Assembly (NCBI RefSeq): GCF_015291885.1
Contig: NZ_CP036186.1
Coordinates: 310,001-374,000 of the forward strand
From: Stutzerimonas stutzeri
Lineage (GTDB): Bacteria > Pseudomonadota > Gammaproteobacteria > Pseudomonadales > Pseudomonadaceae
DNA: 64,000 nt
Direction: 5' to 3'
Part shown: piece after piece, positions 56,108 to 64,000 of the stretch
Numbering within the stretch: the stretch's first letter is position 1
Layout of the letters: each line of letters opens with the position of its first letter
Notes under the pieces: model-generated
What the model was told of the DNA's origin: nothing
Seen by the model: the letters and a program-made list of their open reading frames with translations, nothing else
The model's database searches: none
Made by a program: the position numbers and the translations under genes

Positions 56108-59100
56108 AACTCGACCTCCTCGACTCCCCCTTCGACGGCCGCTCGCTGATCGAAGCCAGCGCCGGCACCGGCAAGACCTGGACGCTCACCGCGCTCTACG
56201 CCCGCCTGCTGCTTGAGCGGCAGCTGTCGGTGGGGCAGATCCTGGTGGTCACCTACACCACCGCCGCCACCGCCGAGCTGCGCGAGCGCATCCGCGCGCG
56301 GCTGGCCGACCTGCTGGCCGTCTATGAGGGTAAGCCGAGCGAGGATGATTTCCTCAACCGCCTGCACGCCCGCTACCCGGATGAAGCCTCGCGGCGGCGC
56401 CTGTTGCTGGCCGTGCATGGCTTCGACGAGGCGGCGATCTTCACCATCCACGGCTTCTGCCAGCGCGCCCTGCAGGACGCGGCTTTCGAGGCCGGTGGCG
56501 ATTTCGACAGCGAGCTGACCGCCGATGACCGCGAGATCATCGACGCGCTGCTTGCTGATGCCTGGCGCAGCGAACTGGCCGATGCCGATCCGGTCTGGGC
56601 GCGTTTCCTCGCCAAGAGCCGGATCACGCCGGTGTGGCTGCGCCAGCGGTTGCGCAGTCACTTGGGCAAGCCTTACTTGCGCGTGGAACCGCAGGACTTG
56701 CCGGTGCCAACGGACCTACGCTCTGTCGAGGCAGCCTGGCAGCGCGCCGCGGGGCTCTGGCAAGAGGCCGGCAAGGCCTGGGTCGCTGAGCTGGTAGCCC
56801 ATGGCGGGCTGAACCAGAGCACTCACAAGGGCATCAAGTTCACACCATGGCAGGTTGAACTGGACGCCTACTTTGCCGACCCGGCGGCGATGTTCGACCT
56901 GCCCGAGGGTGCGGCCAAGTTCGGCGTGCGCGCCCTGAGCAAGGCTTGCAAAAAAGGCTTCGACGCGCCCGTCTGCGAGCTGGCCCATGCACTGGACGAG
57001 CTGGCCGATCAGGTGGCCGACGCACTGCCGGCCGGCAAGCAGCGGCTGATCGCCCTGCAGGTGGCGCTGCTCGAGCGGCTCAACCGCGAGCTGCCTGAGC
57101 GCAAGGCGGCGCAGCGGCTGCTGGCCTTCGATGACCTGCTCAATCGCCTGGATCTGGCTTTGCAGGGCCCGGTCGGCGAGGATCTGGCGGCCTCGTTGCG
57201 AGCGACCTATCCGCTGGCGCTGATCGACGAGTTTCAGGACACCGACCCGATCCAGTACGCCATCTTCAACCGCATCTATGCCAAGTCAAGCGAGGCTTCG
57301 CTGTGCTTCGTGGGTGACCCCAAGCAGGCGATCTATGCCTTCCGTGGCGCGGATTTGGCGACCTACATGACTGCCAAGCAGCAGGCTGATCGCGAACCCT
57401 TCAACCTGCCGACCAACTACCGCTCCACGCCTGAGCTGATCGCAGCGCTCAACCAGCTGTTCAAGCATCCGCAGCCGTTTGCGCAACGCGATCTGCAGTA
57501 CCCGCCGGTGGGCGCCGCCGAGAAGCCGCGGGCCAAGCTGCGCCTGGTGGAAGAGGGCGAAGCCGCGCCACTGTCGCTCGTGTGGCTGGGCGACGATCCG
57601 CTGGGCAAAGGCGAGGCCGCGCAGCTGGCGGCGAGCGACACCGCACGGCGCATTGCCCTGCAACTGGCGGGCGCCGGTGAAGGGCGTGCAGGCTTCGACA
57701 AGGACGGCGCGTTTACCGCGCTGAAAGGTGGCGATATCGCCGTGCTGGTGGCCAACCATCGCCAGGCCGGAATGATCGCTGATGAGCTGTCTGCCCGCGG
57801 CGTGCCCAGCGTTCGCCGTGGGCGCGACAGTGTATGGCGCAGCGAGGAGGCCACGGAGCTCGCGGCGGTGCTCGCCGCCTACGCCGAGCCGGGGCGCGAA
57901 GGGCTGCTGCGTTACGCCCTGGCCACGCGCCTGCTGGGCCGCAGCGCCGCCGATCTTGCCCGCTGTCAGGACGATCAGCAGCAGTGGGATGCCGAGCGCG
58001 AAGCCGCAGAGCGCTATCACCAACTCTGGCAGCAGCAGGGCTTCATGCGTGTATTCCGTGCCTGGCTAGACGAGCAGGCCGTAGCCGAGCGGCTGCTGGC
58101 GCGTGTCGACGGGGAGCGTCGGCTGACGAATCTGCTGCACCTTGGCGAATTGCTGCAAGCCGAAAGCCTGCTGCGCCCGGGGCTGGAGCCGCTGCTGGCC
58201 TGGTTCAATGCCCAGCGCGGCAGCGAAGGCGCGGGCGAGGAAGCCCTGCTGCGCCTGGAAAGCGATGCCGAACGGGTGCAGATCGTCACCATCCACACCA
58301 GCAAGGGCCTGGAATATCCGCTGGTGTTCTGCCCCTTCCTGTGGGACGGCAAACTGCTCGGCAAGAACCGCGACAGCGCCCGTTGCCACGACGCCGATGG
58401 CCGGCCGCTGCTGGACCTGGGCAGCGACGCGCTGCAAGACAACCTCGAACGCGCCCGGGAGGAAGTTTTCGCCGAGCAACTGCGCCTGGCCTACGTCGCA
58501 CTGACCCGCGCGCGCGACCGGCTCTGGCTGCACTGGGGGCCTGTGAATCTCTGCAAACCAAAAAAGGATGGCAGCCTAGCGGACGAGGGTCTGCACAGCA
58601 GCGCCCTGGCCTGGCTGCTGCACGGCCGCGATCTCCCCGGCGAGCACCCTTTGACCGAGCTGGGCAATCATCTGGCCGACCTCAACGGCGGCAGCCTGCG
58701 CCTGGGCATCGAGCGACTGATCGAAGAAAGCAGCGGCCATATGGCCTGCCTGCCGCTGGAGGTGCGTGAAGCCAGTGCCCAAGGGCCCGGTCGTGCGGCA
58801 GCGCCTCAGCAGCTATCGCAGCTCACTCGCAGCCTGCACAGCGCCTGGCGAATCGGCAGCTTTTCGGGGCTCGCCGCCGGCATGCACATGGAGGCGCCGG
58901 ACCGTGACGCTCTGGCGATCCCCGATGCCGGCGAGCCGGGCAGCGGGTTCTTCGCCTTTCCCCGCGGCGCACGGGCCGGAACTTGCCTGCACGCGATTCT
59001 TGAAGATTGGGCACGGGGAAAAGGCGATCTGCCGGAGCTGGTCGAGCCGGCACTGCAGGCTTATGGCTTGCCGCTGGAATGGAAGGACATCGCCACGACC

Positions 59101-59652
59101 CATCTACAGGGTGTGCTGGAGACTGACCTGGACAGCGCCGGCCTGACCCTTGCCCGCCTGCAATCGGCACGGCGGCTGCCCGAGCTGGGCTTCACCTTCC
59201 CGGTGCAGGAACTCGATGTGACGCGGTTGCGTACTCTGCTGACAGACCCTGACTACGGCCTCGCCGCTCCGCTGCGCGAGGCAGCGTCGCGGCTTGAATT
59301 CGACAGCCTCAAGGGCTTTCTCAAGGGTTTTATCGACCTGACCTTCGAGCACGATGGCCGTTGGTACATCGCGGACTACAAGTCCAATTGGCTAGGGCCT
59401 GATGCGAGCTACTACGGCGGTGAGCGGCTGCTGCAAGCATTGGCGGGCGAGCACTATTACCTGCAATACCTGATCTATCTGGTAGCGCTGCGCCGCTTTC
59501 TGCGTCAGCGTCTGGCTGATTTCCGCGACGATCAGCTGGGCGGCGCCTTCTACCTGTTCCTGCGAGGCATGCCCGACGCCGGCGTCTACTTCGCCCGCCC
59601 GCGCGACGCGCTTCTCGATGCGCTGGATCGGTTGTTCGAGGAGGAGCGATGA
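56104..59652 (+). CDS. recB: exodeoxyribonuclease V beta subunit
   Basis: A 1182-residue helicase-nuclease that moves 3'-5' and loads RecA after Chi. Walker A is EASAGTGKTWTLTALYARLL, helicase motif II LIDEFQDTDPIQYAIF, motif III/IV FVGDPKQAIYAFRGAD, and motif VI AYVALTRARDRLWLHW. The C-terminal nuclease has the catalytic DYKSNWLG after TFEHDGRWYIA. All active residues are present. It ends GAGGAGCGATGATG, where recD would normally begin, but recD is displaced by 247 bases of repeat-containing DNA. Confidence 0.96.
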   Translation: MKLDLLDSPFDGRSLIEASAGTGKTWTLTALYARLLLERQLSVGQILVVTYTTAATAELRERIRARLADLLAVYEGKPSEDDFLNRLHARYPDEASRRRLLLAVHGFDEAAIFTIHGFCQRALQDAAFEAGGDFDSELTADDREIIDALLADAWRSELADADPVWARFLAKSRITPVWLRQRLRSHLGKPYLRVEPQDLPVPTDLRSVEAAWQRAAGLWQEAGKAWVAELVAHGGLNQSTHKGIKFTPWQVELDAYFADPAAMFDLPEGAAKFGVRALSKACKKGFDAPVCELAHALDELADQVADALPAGKQRLIALQVALLERLNRELPERKAAQRLLAFDDLLNRLDLALQGPVGEDLAASLRATYPLALIDEFQDTDPIQYAIFNRIYAKSSEASLCFVGDPKQAIYAFRGADLATYMTAKQQADREPFNLPTNYRSTPELIAALNQLFKHPQPFAQRDLQYPPVGAAEKPRAKLRLVEEGEAAPLSLVWLGDDPLGKGEAAQLAASDTARRIALQLAGAGEGRAGFDKDGAFTALKGGDIAVLVANHRQAGMIADELSARGVPSVRRGRDSVWRSEEATELAAVLAAYAEPGREGLLRYALATRLLGRSAADLARCQDDQQQWDAEREAAERYHQLWQQQGFMRVFRAWLDEQAVAERLLARVDGERRLTNLLHLGELLQAESLLRPGLEPLLAWFNAQRGSEGAGEEALLRLESDAERVQIVTIHTSKGLEYPLVFCPFLWDGKLLGKNRDSARCHDADGRPLLDLGSDALQDNLERAREEVFAEQLRLAYVALTRARDRLWLHWGPVNLCKPKKDGSLADEGLHSSALAWLLHGRDLPGEHPLTELGNHLADLNGGSLRLGIERLIEESSGHMACLPLEVREASAQGPGRAAAPQQLSQLTRSLHSAWRIGSFSGLAAGMHMEAPDRDALAIPDAGEPGSGFFAFPRGARAGTCLHAILEDWARGKGDLPELVEPALQAYGLPLEWKDIATTHLQGVLETDLDSAGLTLARLQSARRLPELGFTFPVQELDVTRLRTLLTDPDYGLAAPLREAASRLEFDSLKGFLKGFIDLTFEHDGRWYIADYKSNWLGPDASYYGGERLLQALAGEHYYLQYLIYLVALRRFLRQRLADFRDDQLGGAFYLFLRGMPDAGVYFARPRDALLDALDRLFEEER

Positions 59653-59706
59653 TGCACCTCATATTCGCAGAAGCCCTATCTCGCGAAGGCCGATCACCCG
59701 CTTGTG

Positions 59707-59769
59707 TAGGAGTCAGCTTGCTGGCGATCCGGGCGCGCTATAAAAGCATCGCCATCAAGCTGGCTCCTA
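59707..59769. repeat. REP doublet (REPIN-like element) between recB and recD
   Basis: TAGGAGTCAGCTTGCTGGCG (59707-59726) and its near-inverse, ATCGCCATCAAGCTGGCTCC (59748-59767), flank a 19-base spacer. The arms match the Pseudomonas REP pattern 'taggagcgagcttgctcgcgat' with changes. Two REPs in opposite orientation form a REPIN. Confidence 0.8.
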
Positions 59770-59786
59770 AGGTCAATGTCAGTTTT

Positions 59787-59810
59787 GTAGGGTGGGCTTC
59801 AGCCCACCAC
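59787..59810. repeat. second palindromic repeat between recB and recD
   Basis: GTAGGGTGGGCTTCAGCCCACC has arms GGTGGGCT/AGCCCACC and a 2-base loop. It is a common dispersed hairpin of P. stutzeri-type genomes (from memory). Adjacent to the REP doublet. Confidence 0.7.
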
Positions 59811-59899
59811 CTTGACGATGCCCTGGATTGGCTGAGGCGGGCGGTAGCCCTGTCAATGCTCAAATGCTGCCTGGCCCGGCGCGTGTGGAGGTATGCGTG

Positions 59900-61750
59900 A
59901 TGACGTTGCATTCAGACCTGCCTATCGGCCCACTGGAACGCGCCTTCATCGCCAGCCTGCAGCGCCTCGAGCCTGAGACGCCTGATATGGTCCTGCTCGC
60001 CGCCGCGCTTTGCTGTGAAGCCCTGGCGTCCGGCGACGTCTGTCTGCCGCTCGAACGCCTGGCCGGCAAGCGCCCCTGGGCTGAGGTCGACCTCAGGCTG
60101 CCAGCGCTCGCAACCTGGCGCGCACAACTGGAGGCGTCGCCCCTGATCGGCGCACCCGGCGAATACGCACCCTTGATCCTGGATGGCGACCGGCTCTACC
60201 TCGCCCGATACCAGGCGTACGAAGAGCAGCTGGCCGAACAGCTGCTTGCGCGCGCGGCGGATGCGCCAGCCGTGGACGAAAGACAATTGAGCGACAGCCT
60301 GGCCCGGCTATTCGCTTTCAACCGGCAAAGCCCCGATTGGCAGCGGTTGGCCGCCGCGCAGGCGGTACGCCGACGCCTGGCGGTGATCTCCGGCGGCCCC
60401 GGTACCGGTAAAACCACCACCGTGGTGCGTCTGCTGGCGGCACTGCTGGAACAACCCGGCGGCGAGCGCCTGGCCATCGGCCTCGCCGCGCCCACCGGCA
60501 AGGCCGCCGCACGCATGGCCGAGGCGATCCGCAACGCCAAGGCCGAGCTGCCGGTCAGCGATGCGGTGAAAGAGGCCCTGCCGGACGAGGCGCGGACCCT
60601 GCACCGCCTGCTTGGCAGTCGCGGCGACAGCCCCAAGGTGCGCCACGATGCTGCCAATCCTCTGGCGCTGGACGTGCTGGTGGTGGACGAGGCGTCGATG
60701 GTCGATCTGGCGTTGATGGCCAAGCTGGTCGCTGCGCTGCCGCCGAAGGCGCGGCTGATTCTGCTAGGCGACAAGGACCAGTTGGCGGCGGTGGAAGCCG
60801 GCGCGGTCTTCGCCGAGCTTTATGAGGGTCGCGGTTTCGATACCCAGGCAGCGGCCGATCTGCAACGCATTACCGGGCAGCATGTACCGGTCGAGACGCC
60901 CCGTTCGCGCCTGGGTGATGCGGTGGTGCTCCTGACCCACAGCCACCGATTCGCCGGTGACAGCGGCATCGGCGAGCTGGCGCGGCGGATCAACGCCGGC
61001 GATGCCAAGGGCACCGTCGCGTTGCTGCAGGAAGGCCGTGCGGATCTCGCCTGGAATGAGACGCCCAGCCCCGCCGCACTGATCGAGCGACTGGAGCAGG
61101 GCTATTCGCCCTATCTGCAGGCCGCACGCCAGGCTGATCCATCCGCTGCCTTCGAGGCTTTCAACGGCTTTCGCGCGCTGACTGCCCAGCGCGAAGGCGC
61201 CTTTGGGCTCACCGGCATCAACGAAGCGCTGGAGGCACGTTTCAAGCGCCGCCTCGGCGTGCCGGCCCGCGAGCGCTGGTATCCCGGCCGCGCGGTGATG
61301 GTCCGGCAGAATGACTACGCGCTGGGGCTGTTCAACGGCGATATCGGGCTGTGCCTGAAAACCGAGCAGGGACTGCGCGTGTTCTTCGAGGGCGACGACG
61401 GTTATCGCGGCTTCGCACCGGCGCGATTGCCAAGCCATGACAGCGCCTTCGCCATGACCGTGCACAAAAGCCAGGGCTCGGAGTTCACCGAAGTGCTGCT
61501 GGCGCTCCCTGAACAGCCCAGCCCGCTGTTGACGCGCTCGCTGTTCTACACAGGAATCACCCGTGCCAAGCGCCGGGTGGAGATCTGGGCGCTGCCGACG
61601 CGGCTGGCCGAGGCGGTCATTACCCGTGCCGAGCGCGCCGCGGGTTTAGCCGAACGGCTGGCGATGCATGAGAACGGCAACAGAGGCCCCGAGGCGTTAC
61701 CCAGCGTGAATCCGCCCGAAGCAGGTGGCGATCAGCTCAGCCTGTTCTGA
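59900..61750 (+). CDS. recD: exodeoxyribonuclease V alpha subunit
   Basis: A 616-residue 5'-3' helicase of RecBCD. It has Walker A SGGPGTGKTTTVVRLLAALL, motif II VLVVDEASMVDLALMAKL, motif III LILLGDKDQLAAVEAGAVF, and C-terminal motifs MTVHKSQGSEFTEVLLALP and YTGITRAKRRVEIWA. I chose ATG at 59900: GGAGG at 59887-59891 gives correct spacing, and the N-terminus then begins MTLHSDLPIGPLERAF, normal for RecD. Unlike in most pseudomonads it does not touch recB, because repeats separate them. Confidence 0.94.
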   Translation: MTLHSDLPIGPLERAFIASLQRLEPETPDMVLLAAALCCEALASGDVCLPLERLAGKRPWAEVDLRLPALATWRAQLEASPLIGAPGEYAPLILDGDRLYLARYQAYEEQLAEQLLARAADAPAVDERQLSDSLARLFAFNRQSPDWQRLAAAQAVRRRLAVISGGPGTGKTTTVVRLLAALLEQPGGERLAIGLAAPTGKAAARMAEAIRNAKAELPVSDAVKEALPDEARTLHRLLGSRGDSPKVRHDAANPLALDVLVVDEASMVDLALMAKLVAALPPKARLILLGDKDQLAAVEAGAVFAELYEGRGFDTQAAADLQRITGQHVPVETPRSRLGDAVVLLTHSHRFAGDSGIGELARRINAGDAKGTVALLQEGRADLAWNETPSPAALIERLEQGYSPYLQAARQADPSAAFEAFNGFRALTAQREGAFGLTGINEALEARFKRRLGVPARERWYPGRAVMVRQNDYALGLFNGDIGLCLKTEQGLRVFFEGDDGYRGFAPARLPSHDSAFAMTVHKSQGSEFTEVLLALPEQPSPLLTRSLFYTGITRAKRRVEIWALPTRLAEAVITRAERAAGLAERLAMHENGNRGPEALPSVNPPEAGGDQLSLF

Positions 61751-61843
61751 GCGTGCACTGCTGCTCGAAGCCGGCACGTTCGCGGCGCATCGCCGCCTGT
61801 TTCGTGAAGCGGTTGTGCGTATGACGCTAGGAATTCTGTTCCG

Positions 61844-62323
61844 ATGCGCTTTCGCCAAAAGCCGACACTGGGACTTGCGATGAGAACCTTCTTTCTTCTG
61901 CTATGGGGCGCGCTCAGCCTGATCATCAGCACCGCGGCGCTGCGTGAGCTCTGGCTCGCGCCCTCTGTGGCCAGCGGTTTCGCCCTGCTGCTGGTGGTCT
62001 ATTACATCGTTTGCTTCTTCCAGCTTATCCGCGCCGCCTATCTGCCGTGGGGTCTGCTGGGTGCGTACCGGCGCAGTGGCTACTGGCTGTGCCTGATCCT
62101 GCTGCCGCTGACGCTGATCCCGCTGCACGCTGCCTACCAGATCTGGGAGCAGGGTGGCTACGTGGCAGTCGAGGCCTCGCTGCACACCGAGTGGCTGCAC
62201 TTGCTGCTCGGTTGGCTGCAGGATGCCCTCGGTTATCTCGGGCCGCTGCTGGTGCTTGGCGCGCTGGGTGTCGGTATGGCGTTGATGCTGCTGCGTCTGC
62301 TACGCGGGCAGGTCGCGCGCTGA
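61844..62323 (+). CDS. small integral membrane protein, unknown function
   Basis: A protein of 147-159 residues with four or five hydrophobic segments (LLLWGALSLIIS, FALLLVVYYIVCFF, YWLCLILLPLTLIPL, YLGPLLVLGALGVGMAL). An amphipathic stretch lies around QIWEQGGYVAVEASLHTEWL. Start choice is open: ATG at 61844 or at 61880, neither with a strong RBS. It follows recD by 94 bases and is nearly end-to-end with the convergent transporter gene. No family recognised. Confidence 0.7.
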   Translation: MRFRQKPTLGLAMRTFFLLLWGALSLIISTAALRELWLAPSVASGFALLLVVYYIVCFFQLIRAAYLPWGLLGAYRRSGYWLCLILLPLTLIPLHAAYQIWEQGGYVAVEASLHTEWLHLLLGWLQDALGYLGPLLVLGALGVGMALMLLRLLRGQVAR

Positions 62324-63280
62324 TCAGCCGTTGAGCAGCGTCAGCACCAGCGGCAGGCTGGCGGCCGCAAGCAGGGTCTGCAAGGTGATGATGCCGGCCA
62401 TCAGATGACTGTCGCCGCCGAGCTGGCGGGTGAGCACGTAGGCAGTGGGGGCGGTGGGCAGGGCGAAGAACAGCACCAGGATAGTCGTCTCCATCGCCGG
62501 CAAGCCCAGCACCAGCGCTACGCCGTAGGCCAGCAGCGGTACGACCAGCAGGCGCGCCGCGCTGTTCCAGCCCAGGGCCGGGATTTCTCCGCCCAGCTCT
62601 CGCGGTTTGAGTGCTGCGCCGACACAGAGCAGGCCCAGCGGCAGGCTGGCGGCGGCCAGCAGGCTCAGCAGGCGGTCGGTGCCGCCAGGCAGGCCCAGGC
62701 CCGACAGATTGACCAGCGCGCCGGCGACACAAGCCAGAATCAGCGGATTCTTGATGATGGGCAGCAGCAGGCCGCGCACGCTGACGCCGCGCTCGGCGGT
62801 CAGCGCCCACACAGACATCACGTTCACCGTCGGCACCATCAGCGCCAGCATCAGCGCGGCCAGCGCCAGACCTTCCTTGCCGAACAAGCTACCGACGGCT
62901 GCCAGGCCCAGATAGGTATTGAAACGCAGGACGCCCTGGGTGATGGCGCCGAAACGGCCGGCAGACCAGCCGCGCAGCCGCTTCATTATCAGCAAGGCAG
63001 CCCAGGCAGCTCCCAAAGCGAGCATCACTGCAGCGGCCAAGCGGGGTAGCGCAGGGTTATCCAGCGGTGCTGTGGCCAGGCTGCTGAACAGCAGGGCGGG
63101 GAAGAGGATGAAGTAGTTAATGCGCTCGGCACCGGGCCAGAACTCGGCACTGGGAAAGGCACGCAAACGCAGGAAATAACCGGCGACGATAAGGGCGAAC
63201 AGGGGCCAGAGGGCAAGCAGCAGGGCGGTCACGGATACATCCAACAGTGCATGTTCAGCGATATTCGATGCTGGAAACAT
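62324..63280 (-). CDS. AEC family transporter (auxin efflux carrier-like)
   Basis: A 318-residue inner-membrane protein with about 10 segments in the two-repeat AEC fold. Typical pieces are LWPLFALIVAGYFLRLR at the N-terminus, LLPIIKNPLILACVAGALVN in the middle and LALPTAPTAYVLTRQLGGD-like sequence at the C-terminus. Members move small organic anions. I chose ATG at 63280 because AGGAC lies 9 bases upstream; a TTG three codons earlier and a GTG at 63235 are alternatives. The stop lies 1 base after the convergent membrane-protein stop. Confidence 0.87.
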   Translation of the reverse strand: MFPASNIAEHALLDVSVTALLLALWPLFALIVAGYFLRLRAFPSAEFWPGAERINYFILFPALLFSSLATAPLDNPALPRLAAAVMLALGAAWAALLIMKRLRGWSAGRFGAITQGVLRFNTYLGLAAVGSLFGKEGLALAALMLALMVPTVNVMSVWALTAERGVSVRGLLLPIIKNPLILACVAGALVNLSGLGLPGGTDRLLSLLAAASLPLGLLCVGAALKPRELGGEIPALGWNSAARLLVVPLLAYGVALVLGLPAMETTILVLFFALPTAPTAYVLTRQLGGDSHLMAGIITLQTLLAAASLPLVLTLLNG

Positions 63281-63398
63281 CGAGTGCAAGTCCTGTATTC
63301 GGCCGGGGCAATGTAGCCGATGCGTACGTCGGTCGGACTATCCTCAATCCGATAGTGGCTCGGTAATATCATCTGGCTGCCGATACTGCGAGCCTCCA

Positions 63399-64000
63399 AT
63401 GCGACACATGACTGAACTTCCCTCTGCTGAGGACTTCTGCGATACGCCCTATGGTCGTCAACTGCACGGAGGATTTCGTCTGCTGCGCTTCGCGCCGGAG
63501 CTGGAGCGGGAGTTTCGCCACTATCTGGATCGACATGCGCGCACCTCACAACGCCTTGCGGCGCTGCTGCTGATTTTCGCTGTTTCGGGCTACCTGTATT
63601 GCGAGCATCGTTTTTTCAATCTCGATGATACCGGCTGGCTGGGAACGCTAACGGCACTGCGCATCCTGCAGATACTCCCCGGCATCGTCGTGCTGGTGCT
63701 GACCTTCTACAGCCGTAGGTTTCGCGCGCAGGCCAACCGAATTTTTCCGGTATTGCTGGTGATGGTGGGCGTCGTTGCGGCGATGATCGACATTCGTTTC
63801 GAAGCGCTCGCTACACCGCTGAATTTCCGTTACGGCGCCGGCCTGCTGATCGTCGCTTCGTTCTTTTTTCTCGGCGTGACCTTCTGGTGGGCGCTGATTT
63901 GCGCGCTGCTGATCGTGCTGGCGGACGTGTTCATGGCCAGCCTGATCCTGACGGCCGAGCAGATGCCAGAGCACTGGGTTGCCGTCAGCTACTACCTGCT
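63399..64000 (+). CDS. N-terminal membrane region of a sensor protein (3' end off the window)
   Basis: An open frame from ATG 63399 (or 63408) to the right edge, about 200 residues. After a soluble start (FDLLR-like segment GGFRLLRFAPELEREFRHYL) come five or six membrane segments, beginning RLAALLLIFAVSGYLYCEHR. This resembles the membrane sensor part of GGDEF-type diguanylate cyclases or adenylate cyclases, but the catalytic part lies outside the window, so the function is unconfirmed. Confidence 0.6.
   Translation, partial: MRHMTELPSAEDFCDTPYGRQLHGGFRLLRFAPELEREFRHYLDRHARTSQRLAALLLIFAVSGYLYCEHRFFNLDDTGWLGTLTALRILQILPGIVVLVLTFYSRRFRAQANRIFPVLLVMVGVVAAMIDIRFEALATPLNFRYGAGLLIVASFFFLGVTFWWALICALLIVLADVFMASLILTAEQMPEHWVAVSYYL

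Noticed and set aside
59649-59900. 83-codon frame spanning the recB-recD gap
   Set aside because: It runs through the REP doublet and the second hairpin, so it is repeat-derived rather than a gene; recD starts with its own RBS.

Overview
The window is a continuous stretch of a high-GC gammaproteobacterial chromosome, most likely Stutzerimonas (Pseudomonas) stutzeri or a close relative. The evidence is: a diheme cytochrome c4 that looks, from memory, like the crystallised P. stutzeri protein; Pseudomonas-specific blocks (kinB-algB next to ampDh2 and a dgcP-like cyclase; 6S RNA between zapA and ygfA; pepP-ubiH-ubiI; opdH-tctCBA with tctDE); and Pseudomonas REP-type repeats. Nearly every gene has a recognisable family. 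No rRNA, tRNA, prophage, insertion sequence or CRISPR array was seen.

Layout. 1-5.4 kb: gpmI (cut by the left edge), a rhodanese-like membrane protein, grxC, secB, a quinone-oxidoreductase-like gene, a FliL-like protein, an EVE-domain protein and a 50-residue membrane protein. 5.4-11.7 kb: ygfA, 6S RNA, zapA and a ZapB-like gene leftward; ygfB-pepP-ubiH-thioesterase-ubiI rightward (ubiquinone synthesis). 11.7-14.5 kb: a Fe(III) ABC receptor and fused permease without a local ATPase. 14.7-19.2 kb: glycine cleavage genes gcvT, gcvH and gcvP. 19.2-25.9 kb: a repeat-bearing junction, engB, cytochrome c4, dsbA, a nuclease-family protein, a diguanylate cyclase and ampDh2. 25.9-32.1 kb: the kinB-algB two-component pair, small envelope/stress-type genes preceded by two sigma-54-like promoters, and a fused SpmA-SpmB membrane protein. 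32.2-39.8 kb: a tricarboxylate uptake island (porin, TctC, TctB, TctA, an AbrB-type membrane protein and the divergent TctD/TctE regulators). 39.8-45.6 kb: a frameshifted diguanylate cyclase and two paralogous PAS chemoreceptors, each preceded by a related hairpin leader. 46.2-52.6 kb: a TAXI-type TRAP transporter, a Na/Pi-type transporter and a double-cache periplasmic protein. 52.8-61.8 kb: recC, recB and recD, with a REP-element insertion between recB and recD. 61.8-64 kb: a membrane protein, an AEC-family transporter and the start of another membrane sensor protein.

The best leads are non-coding. (1) Two sigma-54-like promoters lie beside algB, one with a consensus IHF site. (2) Two homologous terminator-like leaders precede the paralogous chemoreceptor genes. 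(3) A REP doublet plus a second hairpin split the recB/recD junction. (4) Intercistronic hairpins separate solute receptor and permease genes in three unrelated transporter operons. (5) A 412-base gap at 30.45-30.86 kb is rich in strong hairpins. All of these come from reading the sequence; no alignment or folding program was run.
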